This document shows positions 29,267 through 39,528 of a DNA stretch of 64,000 nt, one piece after another. How positions within the stretch are numbered: position 1 is the first letter of the stretch; each line of letters starts with the position of its first letter. The stretch lies in assembly GCF_031010195.1 (NCBI RefSeq), contig NZ_JAUAMC010000001.1, forward strand, positions 558,001-622,000. Reading direction: 5' to 3'. The DNA is from Halomonas sp. SpR8 (lineage in GTDB: Bacteria > Pseudomonadota > Gammaproteobacteria > Pseudomonadales > Halomonadaceae). The position numbers and the translations under genes were made by a program. Under the pieces are notes generated by a model. It worked only from the letters and a program-made list of their open reading frames with translations, searched no databases and was not told the origin of the DNA.

Positions 29267-30931
29267 TTACATATTAGGATAAGTAGGCCCGCCGCCGCCT
29301 TCCGGTGCTACCCAGTTGATGTTCTGTGCCGGATCTTTGATATCACAGGTTTTGCAGTGCACGCAGTTCTGAAAGTTGATCTGAAAGCGTGGCTTGCCTG
29401 CGCTATCTTGCACTACTTCATAGACGCCTGCTGGGCAGTAGCGCTGGGCTGGTTCCGCGTAAGTCGGCAGGTTTTCGCGAATCGGCAGTTCAGGGTCTTC
29501 CAAGCGCAGATGGCACGGCTGGTTCTCTTCATGATTGGTGTTAGACAAAAACACCGACGAGAGCTTATCGAAAGAGAGTTTGCCATCCGGCTTGGGATAA
29601 TTGATTTTGTCAAAGTCAGCCGCAGGCTTGAGAGCGCCATGGTCGGTGGTGGTGTCGTGGACGTTGGGCAATTTGCCACCCAGCAATTGATCGACAAAGT
29701 TATAGGCGCCGCCGCCGACAGTGCCGTACTTGTGGATCGCCGGGCCGAAACTTGCACTCTCTTTAAGCTCTTGATACGCCCAGCTTGTTTCCCATTTTTG
29801 AGTAAAGCTGGTTAGTTCTTGTGCACCTTCGTCGCCACCCTTAATTGCTTCAAATACGCTTTCTCCGGCTACCATGCCGGATTTCATGGCGGTATGTAGG
29901 CCTTTGATTTTGGAAAAGTTAAGGGTGCCTGCATCACAACCAATTAGCAGGCCGCCAGGGAACGTCATTTTGGGCAGGCAATTAAAGCCGCCTTTGGTAA
30001 TTGCCCGGGCGCCGTAAGCAACGCGTTTACCTCCGTCAAGGTATTGGCTGAGTACCGGGTGGTGCTTCATGCGCTGGAATTCATCGAACGGGGAGAGCCA
30101 CGGGTTCTGATAGCCCAGATCCATAATCAAGCCCACAACGACCTGCTGATTTTCGGCATGGTAAAGGAACCAGCCGCCGTGGGTGCTACTATCCAATGGC
30201 CAGCCCGAACCGTGAACGACCAGGCCCGGTTCGTGCTTTTCGGCAGGCACATCCCACAGCTCTTTAAGGCCGATACCATAATGCTGCGGGTCGCGGCCTG
30301 CATCCAGCGAAAAGTCTTTAATTAAGCGTTTGCCAAGATGTCCACGAGCGCCTTCTGCGAACAGTGTGTACTTAGCACGCAGCTCCATACCCGGCATATA
30401 GCCATCTTTAGGCGTGCCATCGGCGGCAACCCCCATGTCGCCGATTAAAATGCCGCGCACCGCGCCATCTTCAACGATAACGTCTTGGGCCGCAAAACCA
30501 GGGAAAATCTCAACGCCTAGCGATTCGGCCTGCTCGCCCAGCCAGCGGCACAGGTTGCCTGCACTGATAACGTAACGTTGCTGTTCGCCACCGGTGTTGT
30601 GCATGCTTTTCGGCACGAGAGCGTTAGGCACCTTTTGTGCTTTTTCGGCGTCTTTTAGCAAAAAAACGTCGTCGCGAATCGCCGGCGTATTGAGCGGTGC
30701 GCCGCGCTCCTCCCAGTCTGGGAATAGCTCTGCCAGGGCGCGGGGTTCAAATACCGCCCCGGACAATATATGTGCGCCCACTTCCGAGCCTTTTTCAACC
30801 ACGCAGACGGTAAGCTCTTGCTCAGCTTCGTTGGCTTGCTGCATGAGTCGGCATGCGGCGGAAAGCCCGGATGGGCCCGCACCGACAATGACGACATCAA
30901 AGTCCATTACATCGCGTTCAACAGTTTCCAC
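29267..30931 (-). CDS. etfD: Electron transfer flavoprotein-ubiquinone oxidoreductase
   Basis: A 554-residue membrane-bound FAD and 4Fe-4S protein that passes electrons from reduced ETF to ubiquinone. The FAD motif VIVGAGPSGLSAACRL is at about 15-30, and GCDAGTLNFSKIKGLHTAMKSG near 335 is the second flavin stretch. The cluster Cys are in RYCPAG and NCVHCKTCD near the end. The GTG at 30931 has aaggag upstream, while the internal ATG eight codons later has no such site. etfB and etfA lie on the other strand across a 509-bp divergent region, so all three ETF parts are together. Confidence 0.96.
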   Translation of the reverse strand: METVERDVMDFDVVIVGAGPSGLSAACRLMQQANEAEQELTVCVVEKGSEVGAHILSGAVFEPRALAELFPDWEERGAPLNTPAIRDDVFLLKDAEKAQKVPNALVPKSMHNTGGEQQRYVISAGNLCRWLGEQAESLGVEIFPGFAAQDVIVEDGAVRGILIGDMGVAADGTPKDGYMPGMELRAKYTLFAEGARGHLGKRLIKDFSLDAGRDPQHYGIGLKELWDVPAEKHEPGLVVHGSGWPLDSSTHGGWFLYHAENQQVVVGLIMDLGYQNPWLSPFDEFQRMKHHPVLSQYLDGGKRVAYGARAITKGGFNCLPKMTFPGGLLIGCDAGTLNFSKIKGLHTAMKSGMVAGESVFEAIKGGDEGAQELTSFTQKWETSWAYQELKESASFGPAIHKYGTVGGGAYNFVDQLLGGKLPNVHDTTTDHGALKPAADFDKINYPKPDGKLSFDKLSSVFLSNTNHEENQPCHLRLEDPELPIRENLPTYAEPAQRYCPAGVYEVVQDSAGKPRFQINFQNCVHCKTCDIKDPAQNINWVAPEGGGGPTYPNM

Positions 30932-31016
30932 CCGGTTTCTCCTTATTCTCTTTAAGTGCCATTATTTATACGTGCTAGCGAATGAGCACTAGCTTATAAA
31001 AAATCGGCCTTAATTT

Positions 31017-31042
31017 AAAACGGTCGTTTGCTTCTGATTATA
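31017..31042 (-). promoter_or_regulatory. PsrA-like operator over the etfD start site
   Basis: AAAAC-GGTC-GTTTG (31017-31030) fits the Pseudomonas PsrA pattern C/GAAAC-N2-4-GTTTG/C; its inner part AAACG-GT-CGTTT is a perfect palindrome. On the minus strand a consensus TATAAT lies just upstream at 31042-31037, so the operator covers about +1 to +14. PsrA is a fatty-acid-responsive TetR repressor in Pseudomonas; the regulator is not in this window. Confidence 0.5.
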
Positions 31043-31243
31043 TGCCATGATAGTCATAATACCTGTGTCAGGTCACGCCTACGATGGTGAAAGAGGCATT
31101 TATTGGCTGTATGCTTCGCTAATCAGCGTTGAGTGCTACGACTAAGGCCGTAGTGGTTGATTAGGTATTAGGTATTGTGGCTTTGCGGCAGACTATGGCA
31201 AATTGAGAAGGTTTTTCAATTGCGCGCCTATCAAACGCTCGAT

Positions 31244-31285
31244 TGAATTTAATGCGCTGAATTTAATACACTGATTTTAAAAGCG
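31244..31285. repeat. Three 14-bp tandem units before etfB
   Basis: tgaatttaatgcgc (31244-31257), tgaatttaatacac (31258-31271) and tgattttaaaagcg (31272-31285). The first two differ at three positions. Confidence 0.85.
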
Positions 31286-31440
31286 CCGCCATTCCTGTTG
31301 GCAGTAGCTGTGTTGAGGCAGATGGGTCGCTGTTGGAAAGTGACCAGTCAGTCTTCACGACACGTCTTAAATTAAGGGGTATCCGCTGGGCGGGTGCCGT
31401 CTCAGGGTAACGGCTTTACGACAAGCCAAGCGAGGAACCT

Positions 31441-32190
31441 ATGAAAGTACTCGTCGCGGTTAAACGCGTCATCGACTACAACGTCAAAATCCGCGTTAAA
31501 GCGGATCACTCGGACGTCGACCTTACCAACGTCAAAATGGCCATGAACCCGTTCTGCGAAATTGCCGTGGAAGAAGCGGTGCGCCTGAAAGAGAAGGGCG
31601 TCGCGACCGAAGTGGTCGCGGTCACCGTTGGCCCCAAGGCCGCCCAAGAGCAGCTGCGTACTGCGCTGGCGCTGGGCGCAGATCGCGCCATTCATATCGA
31701 AACCGATGAGCGTGCCGAATCCCTGGCCGTGGCTAAACTATTGGCTAAAGTGGTCGAAGAAGAGCAGCCCGGCCTGGTCGTTCTCGGCAAGCAGGCCATC
31801 GACACCGATAACAACCAGACCGGCCAGATGCTGGCGGCCCTCTCCGGCTTGCCCCAGGGCACCTTTGCTTCAGAGGTTGCGGTCAACGGGGACAAAGTCA
31901 ACGTCACCCGTGAAATCGACGGCGGCCTGCAGACCATCGCCCTAACACTGCCGGCGATTGTGACCACCGACCTGCGTTTGAATGAGCCGCGCTACGCCAA
32001 GCTCCCCGATATCATGAAGGCCAAGAAAAAGCCGCTGGATGTCAAAACTCCCGCCGACTATGGCATTGAGGTGGCCTCCAAGGTCAGCCTGATGAAGGTC
32101 GAGTCCCCAGCCGAGCGCAAGGGTGGCGTTAAAGTCGCCTCGGTCGACGAGCTGATCGACAAACTGAAAAACGAAGCCAAAGTTCTTTAA
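31441..32190 (+). CDS. etfB: Electron transfer flavoprotein beta subunit
   Basis: A 249-residue subunit that binds AMP and contacts acyl-CoA dehydrogenases. The opening [20 protein letters not shown], the [17 protein letters not shown] signature near 36-52 and the recognition-loop region [13 protein letters not shown] near 190 are all present. Length agrees with bacterial EtfB (about 249). Codon use in etfB and etfA leans to C-ending codons more than in neighbours, typical of high expression. Confidence 0.96.
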   Translation: MKVLVAVKRVIDYNVKIRVKADHSDVDLTNVKMAMNPFCEIAVEEAVRLKEKGVATEVVAVTVGPKAAQEQLRTALALGADRAIHIETDERAESLAVAKLLAKVVEEEQPGLVVLGKQAIDTDNNQTGQMLAALSGLPQGTFASEVAVNGDKVNVTREIDGGLQTIALTLPAIVTTDLRLNEPRYAKLPDIMKAKKKPLDVKTPADYGIEVASKVSLMKVESPAERKGGVKVASVDELIDKLKNEAKVL

Positions 32191-32252
32191 AGTCGGCTCT
32201 TTAATACCCGCACTTTGAGACACGTTCTTTTGAGACAAGCGCTTTGAAAGGA
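32182..32252. repeat. Five 14-15-bp tandem units bridging etfB and etfA
   Basis: Registers 32182-32195, 32196-32209, 32210-32223, 32224-32238 and 32239-32252 share gNNcttt(t)Na. The array begins in the last codons of etfB and ends in the aaggag ribosome site of etfA, so the whole spacer is made of this repeat. Confidence 0.8.
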
Positions 32253-32261
32253 GCTGATTTT

Positions 32262-33188
32262 ATGAGCATTTTGGTACTTGCCGATCTGCATGAAGGCCAA
32301 CTGGCCGGGGCCACGGCCCACGTAATTGCGGCCGCCCAACAGATCGGCGGCGATATTGACGTTCTGGTTGCCGGTGAAGGCGTCCAAGCCGCGGCCGACG
32401 CTGCCGCCAAGCTCGACGGCGTCAGCAAAGTGCGCGTCGCGGATAACGCCGTTTACGCCCATCAACTGGCCGAGCCCATGGGTGCGCTGCTGGTCGAACT
32501 GGCTGATGGCTATACCCACGTACTCGCTAGTGCCTCGACTACTGGCAAAAACGTACTGCCGCGGCTAGCCGCGTTAAAAGACGTTAGCCAACTGTCGGAT
32601 GTTATCGCCGTGGACAGCGCCGATACTTTCAAGCGTCCTATCTACGCCGGTAACGCCATTGCGACCGTCAAGAGCGACGACGCGCTGAAAGTGATTACCA
32701 TCCGTTCCACTGGCTTTGACGCGGTGGGCGAAGGTAGCAGCGCCCCCATTGAAGCCGTCGATGCAGTGGTTGAAAACAGCCAGTCCAGCTTTGTTAAAGA
32801 AGAACTGGCGGCATCGGATCGCCCCGAGCTGGGCGGTGCCAAGGTGGTCATCTCCGGTGGCCGCGGTATGGGCAACGGCGAGAACTTCAAGTTGCTCGAC
32901 GGCATTGCCGACAAGCTAGGCGCGGCGATTGGTGCTTCCCGTGCGGCCGTTGATGCCGGCTTTGTCCCCAACGATATGCAGGTCGGCCAGACCGGCAAGA
33001 TTGTTGCCCCGGAGCTGTATATCGCCGTGGGCATCTCCGGTGCCATTCAGCACTTGGCGGGCATGAAGGACTCCAAGGTGATCGTCGCGATCAATAAAGA
33101 CGACGAAGCACCGATCTTCCAGGTCGCCGACTACGGCTTGGTGGGGGATCTGTTTGAGATCCTACCGGAGCTTGAGAGCAAGCTGTAA
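32262..33188 (+). CDS. etfA: Electron transfer flavoprotein alpha subunit
   Basis: A 308-residue subunit holding the FAD of ETF, which collects electrons from acyl-CoA and other dehydrogenases. The N-terminal domain opens [18 protein letters not shown]; the FAD-binding C-terminal domain shows [19 protein letters not shown] near 205, [39 protein letters not shown] near 232-270 and [18 protein letters not shown]. aaggag lies nine bases before the ATG at 32262; a TTG six codons earlier is inside the site and unlikely. A terminator follows. Confidence 0.97.
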   Translation: MSILVLADLHEGQLAGATAHVIAAAQQIGGDIDVLVAGEGVQAAADAAAKLDGVSKVRVADNAVYAHQLAEPMGALLVELADGYTHVLASASTTGKNVLPRLAALKDVSQLSDVIAVDSADTFKRPIYAGNAIATVKSDDALKVITIRSTGFDAVGEGSSAPIEAVDAVVENSQSSFVKEELAASDRPELGGAKVVISGGRGMGNGENFKLLDGIADKLGAAIGASRAAVDAGFVPNDMQVGQTGKIVAPELYIAVGISGAIQHLAGMKDSKVIVAINKDDEAPIFQVADYGLVGDLFEILPELESKL

Positions 33189-33213
33189 GTACTTGAACGA
33201 TCAATGAAGAGTG

Positions 33214-33241
33214 AGCCGACTTCGCCAGAAGTCGGCTTTTC
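33214..33241 (+). terminator. Intrinsic terminator after etfA
   Basis: A perfect 9-bp stem (33214-33222 with 33229-33237), loop cgccag, then a short T-run. Confidence 0.88.
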
Positions 33242-33405
33242 TGTGCTTGTGGTATTAGGTAAACTGCCAATAGTTGACTAAAGTACTGGGGCAAAGCGTA
33301 AGAAAGAACACACGTAAGAAAAACCACCCTGGTGGTTGAAAACGCTGCGGGCCGACCGCACATAAGTAAGTGAAAGCAACGAAAGCCACTCAAGGAGATG
33401 ATGAT

Positions 33406-34017
33406 ATGGCGCATACATTACCCGAACTGCCGTACGCATATGACGCTCTCGAACCGAATATCGATGCGATGACGATGGAAATTCACCACTCTCGTCACCA
33501 TCAAACGTACATCAATAACCTGAATGCCACGCTGGAAGGCACAGGCCTTGAAGATGTACCTGTTGAAGAATTGGTTGCCAATCTGGATCGTGTTCCAGAA
33601 GCCAAGCGCCAAGCCGTTATCAATAACGGTGGCGGTCACGCCAACCACTCCATGTTTTGGCAGATGATGTCGCCAAACGGTGGTGGCAGCCCTCAGGGTG
33701 ATGTTGCGAAAGCCATCGACGCTGAACTGGGCGGTCTGGAAGCGTTTAAAGAAGAGTTCAAAAAAGCTGCTGTTGGACGCTTCGGCAGTGGTTGGGCATG
33801 GCTCTCTCTGACGCCTGAGAAGAAGCTGGTAGTAGAAAACACCCTGAACCAAGACAGCCCGCTGATGCACGGCAACACGCCGCTGCTGGGCCTGGATGTT
33901 TGGGAGCATGCCTATTACCTGAAGTATCAAAACAAGCGCCCTGACTATATTGCAGCGTTCTTTAACGTTGTAAATTGGGAAGACGTTGAGCGTCGTTACC
34001 AAGCTGCGATTAGCTAA
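33406..34017 (+). CDS. sodA: Superoxide dismutase, manganese type
   Basis: A 203-residue cytosolic enzyme that dismutates superoxide. Metal ligands are the His in [16 protein letters not shown] near 27, the His in HANHSMFW near 79, the Asp in DVWEHAYY near 165 and its nearby His. [11 protein letters not shown] lacks the FeSOD Gln, while NQDSPLMHG supplies a Gln in the later, MnSOD position, which points to Mn use; cambialistic use cannot be excluded. ggag lies eight bases before the ATG at 33406, which gives the standard start [12 protein letters not shown]. It is followed by a strong terminator and then the nrdHIEF operon. Confidence 0.93.
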   Translation: MAHTLPELPYAYDALEPNIDAMTMEIHHSRHHQTYINNLNATLEGTGLEDVPVEELVANLDRVPEAKRQAVINNGGGHANHSMFWQMMSPNGGGSPQGDVAKAIDAELGGLEAFKEEFKKAAVGRFGSGWAWLSLTPEKKLVVENTLNQDSPLMHGNTPLLGLDVWEHAYYLKYQNKRPDYIAAFFNVVNWEDVERRYQAAIS

Positions 34018-34064
34018 TACTGCTGTGACCCGCTAGCAGCGCCACTTGATGGCACTGTCAAAAG

Positions 34065-34093
34065 CCGCCCACTTTTTAGTGGGCGGTTTTTTT
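34065..34093 (+). terminator. Intrinsic terminator after sodA
   Basis: A perfect 9-bp stem (34065-34073 with 34078-34086), loop of four T, then seven T. Confidence 0.95.
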
Positions 34094-34145
34094 GTTTTAT
34101 ACAGCAAATACTGGGTATTAGCTGTCAATAACCTGTGGATGAAAA

Positions 34146-34192
34146 ATACCACATATGCTTGAATTGATTTTCTTATGGTCTATATATAGTAT
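34146..34192 (+). promoter_or_regulatory. Two NrdR boxes over the nrdH promoter
   Basis: Box 2 (34177-34192) contains the exact core CTATATATAG of the NrdR consensus; box 1 (34146-34161, centred in ACATAT) is degenerate. Their centres are 31 bp apart, the usual three-turn spacing of paired NrdR sites. A ttgaat at 34159-34164 and the box 2 A/T core could serve as -35 and -10, so bound NrdR would block transcription of nrdHIEF. Confidence 0.7.
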
Positions 34193-34268
34193 GAGTTGTA
34201 TCTTCTAGAGAGGTGGGGTACTAAATGTGCCCTACCCGAAAAATGCCGCTATGAAAAGGGGAATACCC

Positions 34269-34490
34269 ATGGAAATTCAGATTTATAGCAAGCCAGCTTG
34301 TGTTCAGTGCACCGCTACCTACCGTGCGTTAGACAAGCAGGGGCTCGATTACACCGTTATTGATATCACCTCTGAAACCGGTGCCCAAGAAGAAGTAGAA
34401 GCGCTCGGCTATCGCCAGCTTCCGGTTGTCGTAGTTGGTGAGGATCACTGGTCGGGTTTCCGCCCTGATCGTATCCAAGCGCTGGCCTAA
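34269..34490 (+). CDS. nrdH: Glutaredoxin-like protein NrdH
   Basis: A 73-residue thioredoxin-fold protein that reduces class Ib ribonucleotide reductase. The redox motif C-V-Q-C is at about 11-14, and WSGFRPDRI at the end is the NrdH signature. An aggg site lies upstream of the ATG at 34269. First gene of nrdHIEF, behind paired NrdR boxes. Confidence 0.95.
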   Translation: MEIQIYSKPACVQCTATYRALDKQGLDYTVIDITSETGAQEEVEALGYRQLPVVVVGEDHWSGFRPDRIQALA

Positions 34491-34498
34491 CCAACACC

Positions 34499-34933
34499 AT
34501 GCTGGCAAGTTGCTCAAACACACCTATCGCCGGCAGTTTGGTGTACTTCTCTACTAAATCAGGTAACACCCATCGTTTTGTAGAAAAGCTTGGCTTCGCC
34601 GCAACGCGGCTGCCGCTAAATCGAGATGAGCCTGCGCTGCGTGTTTCTCAGCCCTATATTTTAGTTACCCCTACGTATGGTGGGGGAGGTTCACAGGGTG
34701 CAGTACCTAAGCAGGTCATTCATTTTCTCAACGATACGCATAACCGGAACCTCCTGCGGGGAGTTATTGCCGCGGGAAACACCAATTTTGGCGAAGCATA
34801 TGGTCTTGCTGGCCGCATTATTGCAAAAAAATGCCACGTGCCGCTGCTGTATCGATTTGAATTATTTGGCACTGACGATGATGTGGTCAACGTGCGCAAA
34901 GGAGTAGAAGAGTTTTGGAAACGACTAACGTAG
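34499..34933 (+). CDS. nrdI: NrdI flavodoxin-like protein
   Basis: A 144-residue FMN protein that supplies the oxidant to assemble the Mn-tyrosyl radical cofactor of NrdF. The FMN loop [16 protein letters not shown] near 17-32, TPTYGGGG near 58 and the [14 protein letters not shown] stretch near 92-105 are the family hallmarks. It starts eight bases after nrdH and overlaps nrdE by 19. Confidence 0.95.
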   Translation: MLASCSNTPIAGSLVYFSTKSGNTHRFVEKLGFAATRLPLNRDEPALRVSQPYILVTPTYGGGGSQGAVPKQVIHFLNDTHNRNLLRGVIAAGNTNFGEAYGLAGRIIAKKCHVPLLYRFELFGTDDDVVNVRKGVEEFWKRLT

Positions 34934-37095
34934 CTACCCAGAATGTGGTAGAAACAAAACGGCCTGCGGCGGCTCCTGAGGCGCGCACGCTGGATTACCA
35001 CGCCCTCAATGCCATGCTTAATCTGTACGGTGCCAATGGCGAACTACAGCTGGATAAAGATCGCGAAGCGGCTCGCCAGTATTTTCTGCAACACGTTAAT
35101 CAGAACACCGTGTTCTTCCACTCGTTACAGGAAAAGCTCGATTACTTGGTGGAAGAGCAGTACTACGAGGCGGAGATGCTGGCTCAGTACAGTTTCGCCT
35201 TTATCAAGTCGCTGTTCGAGCAGGCCTACGCGTATAAGTTTCGCTTCCCAAGCTTTTTGGGCGCTTTTAAGTATTACACCAGCTATACGTTGAAGACGTT
35301 TGACGGCAAGCGCTATTTAGAGCGCTATGAAGACCGCGTTTGCATGGTGGCGCTGACTCTGGCACGGGGTGATGAAGCGCTGGCCAAATCGCTGGTTGAT
35401 GAAGTGATCTCCGGGCGTTTTCAGCCCGCGACGCCGACCTTTCTAAACTGCGGTAAACAACAGCGTGGCGAGTTAGTGTCGTGCTTTTTGCTGCGCATTG
35501 AAGACAATATGGAGTCGATTGGCCGGGCGATTAACTCTGCCCTACAGCTCTCCAAGCGTGGCGGCGGCGTGGCCTTTTTGCTGACCAATATTCGTGAGTC
35601 CGGTGCACCCATCAAGCGCATTGAGAACCAGTCGTCGGGCATCATTCCAATTATGAAACTGCTGGAAGATGCGTTCTCCTATGCTAACCAGTTGGGGGCG
35701 AGGCAGGGCGCGGGGGCGGTGTATTTGAATGCCCACCACCCGGATATTCTGCGCTTTTTGGATACCAAGCGGGAAAATGCCGACGAGAAAATCCGTATCA
35801 AAACGCTCTCATTAGGCGTGACGATTCCGGATATTACCTTCGAGCTCGCTAAGCGCAACGACGACATGTACCTGTTCTCGCCCTACGATGTAGAGCGGGT
35901 TTACGGCGTGCCGTTCGGCGATATCAGCGTCACCGAGAAGTACCATGAAATGGTCGCCGATGCGCGTATCCGCAAGCACAAGATCAATGCCCGGGCATTT
36001 TTCCAGGTGCTGGCCGAGCTGCAGTTTGAGTCGGGCTACCCCTACCTGATGTTCGAAGACACGGTTAATCGCGCTAATCCGATTGCTGGCCGCATTAATA
36101 TGAGCAATCTGTGCTCTGAAATTCTTCAGGTGAATACCCCTACCGAGTATGATGACGACCTGGGTTACCGGCATGTTGGCCAGGATATCTCCTGTAACCT
36201 GGGCTCCATGAACATTGCCAAGGTGATGGATTCAGGCGATATCGGTACCAGCGTGGACATTGCTATTCGTGGCCTCACTGCGGTATCGGAAATGAGTAAC
36301 CTTCGCAGCGTGCCTTCGATTGCCGAAGGCAATGCCAAGTCCCGGGCGATTGGCTTGGGTCAGATGAACCTGCACGGTTATTTGGCGCGTGAGCACATCT
36401 ACTACGGCTCTGACGAGGGTTTGGATTTTACCAATCTCTACTTCTACTGCGTGGCCTTCCATGCGATTCGGGCGTCGAACCGTTTAGCGATTGAGCATAA
36501 GGACACCTTTGCAGGCTTTGCGGACTCTACCTATGCCTCGGGTACTTTCTTTGATAAGTACACCGACCAAGCGTGGCTGCCGCGCACTGACAAAGTGCGC
36601 GAGCTGTTTGAACGCAGCGGTATCGCGCTACCCACTCAAGACGATTGGCAGGAGCTTAAAGCCTCGGTCATGGCCCACGGTTTATACAACCGTAACCTGC
36701 AGGCGGTACCGCCCACAGGATCGATCTCTTATATCAACAACTCCACCTCCAGTATTCACCCGGTGGCGGCGAGAATCGAGATTCGTAAAGAGGGCAAGCT
36801 GGGGCGTGTTTACTATCCCGCACCGTTCCTGGATGAAGCCAATTTCGACTACTTCCAGGACGCTTACGAAATTGGCCCGGAAAAGATTATCGACACCTAT
36901 GCGGAAGCCTCGCAGCACGTTGACCAAGGTCTCTCGCTGACGCTGTTCTTCCCGGACACGGCTAGCACCCGGGATATTAATAAGGCGCAGATTTACGCCT
37001 GGCGCAAAGGCATCAAAACGCTTTACTACATTCGCCTACGCCAAAGTGCCTTAGAAGGCACCGAAGTAGAAGGCTGCGTTTCCTGCACGCTCTAG
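34915..37095 (+). CDS. nrdE: Class Ib ribonucleotide reductase, alpha subunit
   Basis: A 726-residue catalytic subunit that reduces ribonucleoside diphosphates. It shows the substrate-site Cys in [19 protein letters not shown] near 190, the [15 protein letters not shown] stretch with the active-site Cys near 400, [18 protein letters not shown] near 602, and the C-terminal redox pair Cys721/Cys724 in the end CVSCTL. No ATP-cone is present, as expected for class Ib. The start is a TTG at 34915, with aaggag ten bases upstream inside nrdI; no better start follows. Confidence 0.95.
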   Translation: METTNVATQNVVETKRPAAAPEARTLDYHALNAMLNLYGANGELQLDKDREAARQYFLQHVNQNTVFFHSLQEKLDYLVEEQYYEAEMLAQYSFAFIKSLFEQAYAYKFRFPSFLGAFKYYTSYTLKTFDGKRYLERYEDRVCMVALTLARGDEALAKSLVDEVISGRFQPATPTFLNCGKQQRGELVSCFLLRIEDNMESIGRAINSALQLSKRGGGVAFLLTNIRESGAPIKRIENQSSGIIPIMKLLEDAFSYANQLGARQGAGAVYLNAHHPDILRFLDTKRENADEKIRIKTLSLGVTIPDITFELAKRNDDMYLFSPYDVERVYGVPFGDISVTEKYHEMVADARIRKHKINARAFFQVLAELQFESGYPYLMFEDTVNRANPIAGRINMSNLCSEILQVNTPTEYDDDLGYRHVGQDISCNLGSMNIAKVMDSGDIGTSVDIAIRGLTAVSEMSNLRSVPSIAEGNAKSRAIGLGQMNLHGYLAREHIYYGSDEGLDFTNLYFYCVAFHAIRASNRLAIEHKDTFAGFADSTYASGTFFDKYTDQAWLPRTDKVRELFERSGIALPTQDDWQELKASVMAHGLYNRNLQAVPPTGSISYINNSTSSIHPVAARIEIRKEGKLGRVYYPAPFLDEANFDYFQDAYEIGPEKIIDTYAEASQHVDQGLSLTLFFPDTASTRDINKAQIYAWRKGIKTLYYIRLRQSALEGTEVEGCVSCTL

Positions 37096-38097
<1,002 letters not shown>

Positions 38098-38132
38098 TAT
38101 GATCCGACTTTAGTGGGCATGGAGGAGGGTGT

Positions 38133-38534
38133 ATGTCAGACAGTGGGGCTAACGTATTGAAGATCGCCGCTGCAGTAGTGAGTGACTCCGACGGGTACCT
38201 GCTACTGGTACGTAAGCACAATACATCCTTCTTTATGCAGCCCGGCGGCAAGATCGATGCGGGGGAAACCGCATTAAAGGCGCTGTGTCGCGAGCTTAAG
38301 GAGGAGTTGGGCTTACAGATTAATGAGGATCAACTGATTCCGCTAGGCGTGCATAGCGCTCCTGCCGCCAACGAGCCTGGCATAGTGCTTGAAGCGCATC
38401 TGTTTAGTCTGGTTGTCGATGAGCCTGTCGAGGCGGCGGCTGAAATCGCCGAAGCAAGATGGGTAACCCGTGAAGAGGCTTGGCAACTTCCGTTAGCGCC
38501 GCTGACAAAAGAGTACGTAGTAGAGAAACATTAA
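38133..38534 (+). CDS. Nudix hydrolase
   Basis: A 133-residue Nudix enzyme. The full Nudix box G-x5-E-x7-R-E-x2-E-E-x-G is present at about 40-62 (GKIDAGETALKALCRELKEE). Substrate unknown; family members clean up modified or surplus nucleoside diphosphate derivatives, which would suit a place just after nrdF, but this link is inference. aggagg precedes the ATG. A terminator follows at once. Confidence 0.88.
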   Translation: MSDSGANVLKIAAAVVSDSDGYLLLVRKHNTSFFMQPGGKIDAGETALKALCRELKEELGLQINEDQLIPLGVHSAPAANEPGIVLEAHLFSLVVDEPVEAAAEIAEARWVTREEAWQLPLAPLTKEYVVEKH

Positions 38535-38551
38535 TATTGATCTTTGTGATG

Positions 38552-38576
38552 AAAGGCGCCAGCAGGCGCTTTTTTT
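38552..38576 (+). terminator. Intrinsic terminator after the Nudix gene
   Basis: GC stem gcgcc/ggcgc (38556-38560 with 38565-38569) extended by A-T pairs, loop agca, and a run of seven T. It separates the nrd block from the TonB2 block. Confidence 0.85.
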
Positions 38577-38607
38577 ATGCAAGAAGGAAAGGCGAAATCA
38601 TCTGTTT

Positions 38608-38626
38608 GTTAATGATAAATATTGTC
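38608..38626 (+). promoter_or_regulatory. Fur box before the TonB2 operon
   Basis: The 19-mer from 38608 matches 15 of 19 positions of the Fur consensus GATAATGATAATCATTATC, with all of TAATGATAA intact. It lies about 120 bases before the first gene of the TonB2 cluster. Confidence 0.7.
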
Positions 38627-38745
38627 ATTTATTGTATTAGTGGTAGGCTAGTTGGCGTAAAATATGAACGCAAATCGTTCTAATACCCAATTAGTTTCTA
38701 GTGGAGCGGTGCCCGCCGCCCGCTAATCAGTGACGGAGAGTCGAC

Positions 38746-39528
38746 GTGCTGAACAGGCCTTTCTTTGCCTTGCGTGGATGGTGGCTAGCGGGAGTGCTGG
38801 CTAGCGGCACGCTGTTGGCAAGTGAACAAGCAGTGGCTCAAGCGGCCGAAAGCGTAGATGCCCAGCAAACCCAGGCAGCGCTTCAGGAGCAGATTGATGC
38901 CGCTGATGAGCAGACCCGTGAACAACTGGAAGAGTTACGCCGTTTAGAGCGCGAAACTCAACAGTTAAAAGCCAACAATGCCTCTTTAACCGGACGTCTG
39001 GCGGAAGAGGCTGAACGTCAGCAGCGTTTAGCAACTGCGCTCGATACGCTGGAAGAGACGCGTGCTGCGCTCCCTGTGATTGAACAAAATATGTCGGCGC
39101 AGCTTAGCCAATGGATTGAGCGAGATTTGCCTTTCCTGCGCGCTGAGCGTTTGGCGCGGGTTGAACGTCAGCCAGACGAGCAGGGCGAAAACACCATTGA
39201 ACGCATTAATGGACTGCTCGAAGCATGGCGCGTTGAGCTCGATTATGGGCAGGAGATGGATAGCTGGCGGGGGCGTTTAAGTCAGGATAGTCACGTGCGT
39301 GAAGTCGACTTCTTGCGTATCGGGCGTATCGGCTTCTATTACTTAACCCCTGATGGTCGTGAAGGCGGTGTGTGGGATGCTGAAAGCGGCGCCTGGCAGC
39401 CGCTGGAAGACGAATACCTGCGTGAAGTGCGCAGTGGGCTGCGCATGGCGGAAGATCAACGTGCCCCGGATCTATTAACCTTGCCGCTCTCGATTAGTGC
39501 CAATGACCTGCAGGGAGAGCAGCCATGA
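38746..39528 (+). CDS. DUF3450 periplasmic coiled-coil protein of the TonB2 cluster
   Basis: A 260-residue exported protein of the DUF3450 family. A signal peptide ends near AVAQAAES (about residue 36), followed by a Gln/Glu-rich coiled coil (about 40-115) and a conserved globular part with RIGRIGFYYLTPDG near 185-198. The family is found beside TtpC-ExbB-ExbD-TonB systems in Vibrio and Shewanella; its role is not established. Its stop overlaps the next gene as ATGA. Confidence 0.88.
   Translation: MLNRPFFALRGWWLAGVLASGTLLASEQAVAQAAESVDAQQTQAALQEQIDAADEQTREQLEELRRLERETQQLKANNASLTGRLAEEAERQQRLATALDTLEETRAALPVIEQNMSAQLSQWIERDLPFLRAERLARVERQPDEQGENTIERINGLLEAWRVELDYGQEMDSWRGRLSQDSHVREVDFLRIGRIGFYYLTPDGREGGVWDAESGAWQPLEDEYLREVRSGLRMAEDQRAPDLLTLPLSISANDLQGEQP

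Larger units (their letters stand above)
30932..31440. other. etfD-etfBA divergent intergenic region
   Basis: No gene is seen in these 509 bases. They hold a PsrA-like palindrome and -10 box on the etfD side (31017-31042), a three-copy 14-bp tandem repeat (31244-31285), and a short inverted repeat gctag/ctagc at 30974-30993. The etfB promoter could not be placed with confidence. Confidence 0.7.

Noticed and set aside
33418..34002. 194-residue frame antisense to sodA
   Set aside because: No ribosome site or family likeness, and sodA on the other strand is fully conserved.
34915..34917. TTG start of nrdE read as a sign of a broken gene
   Set aside because: A good aggag site precedes it and the protein is full length; rare start codons in overlapping genes are common.
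38133..38534. Nudix gene as part of the nrd operon with a specific dNTP-cleaning job
   Set aside because: Position after nrdF allows it, but the Nudix box alone does not show the substrate; left as a general Nudix hydrolase.
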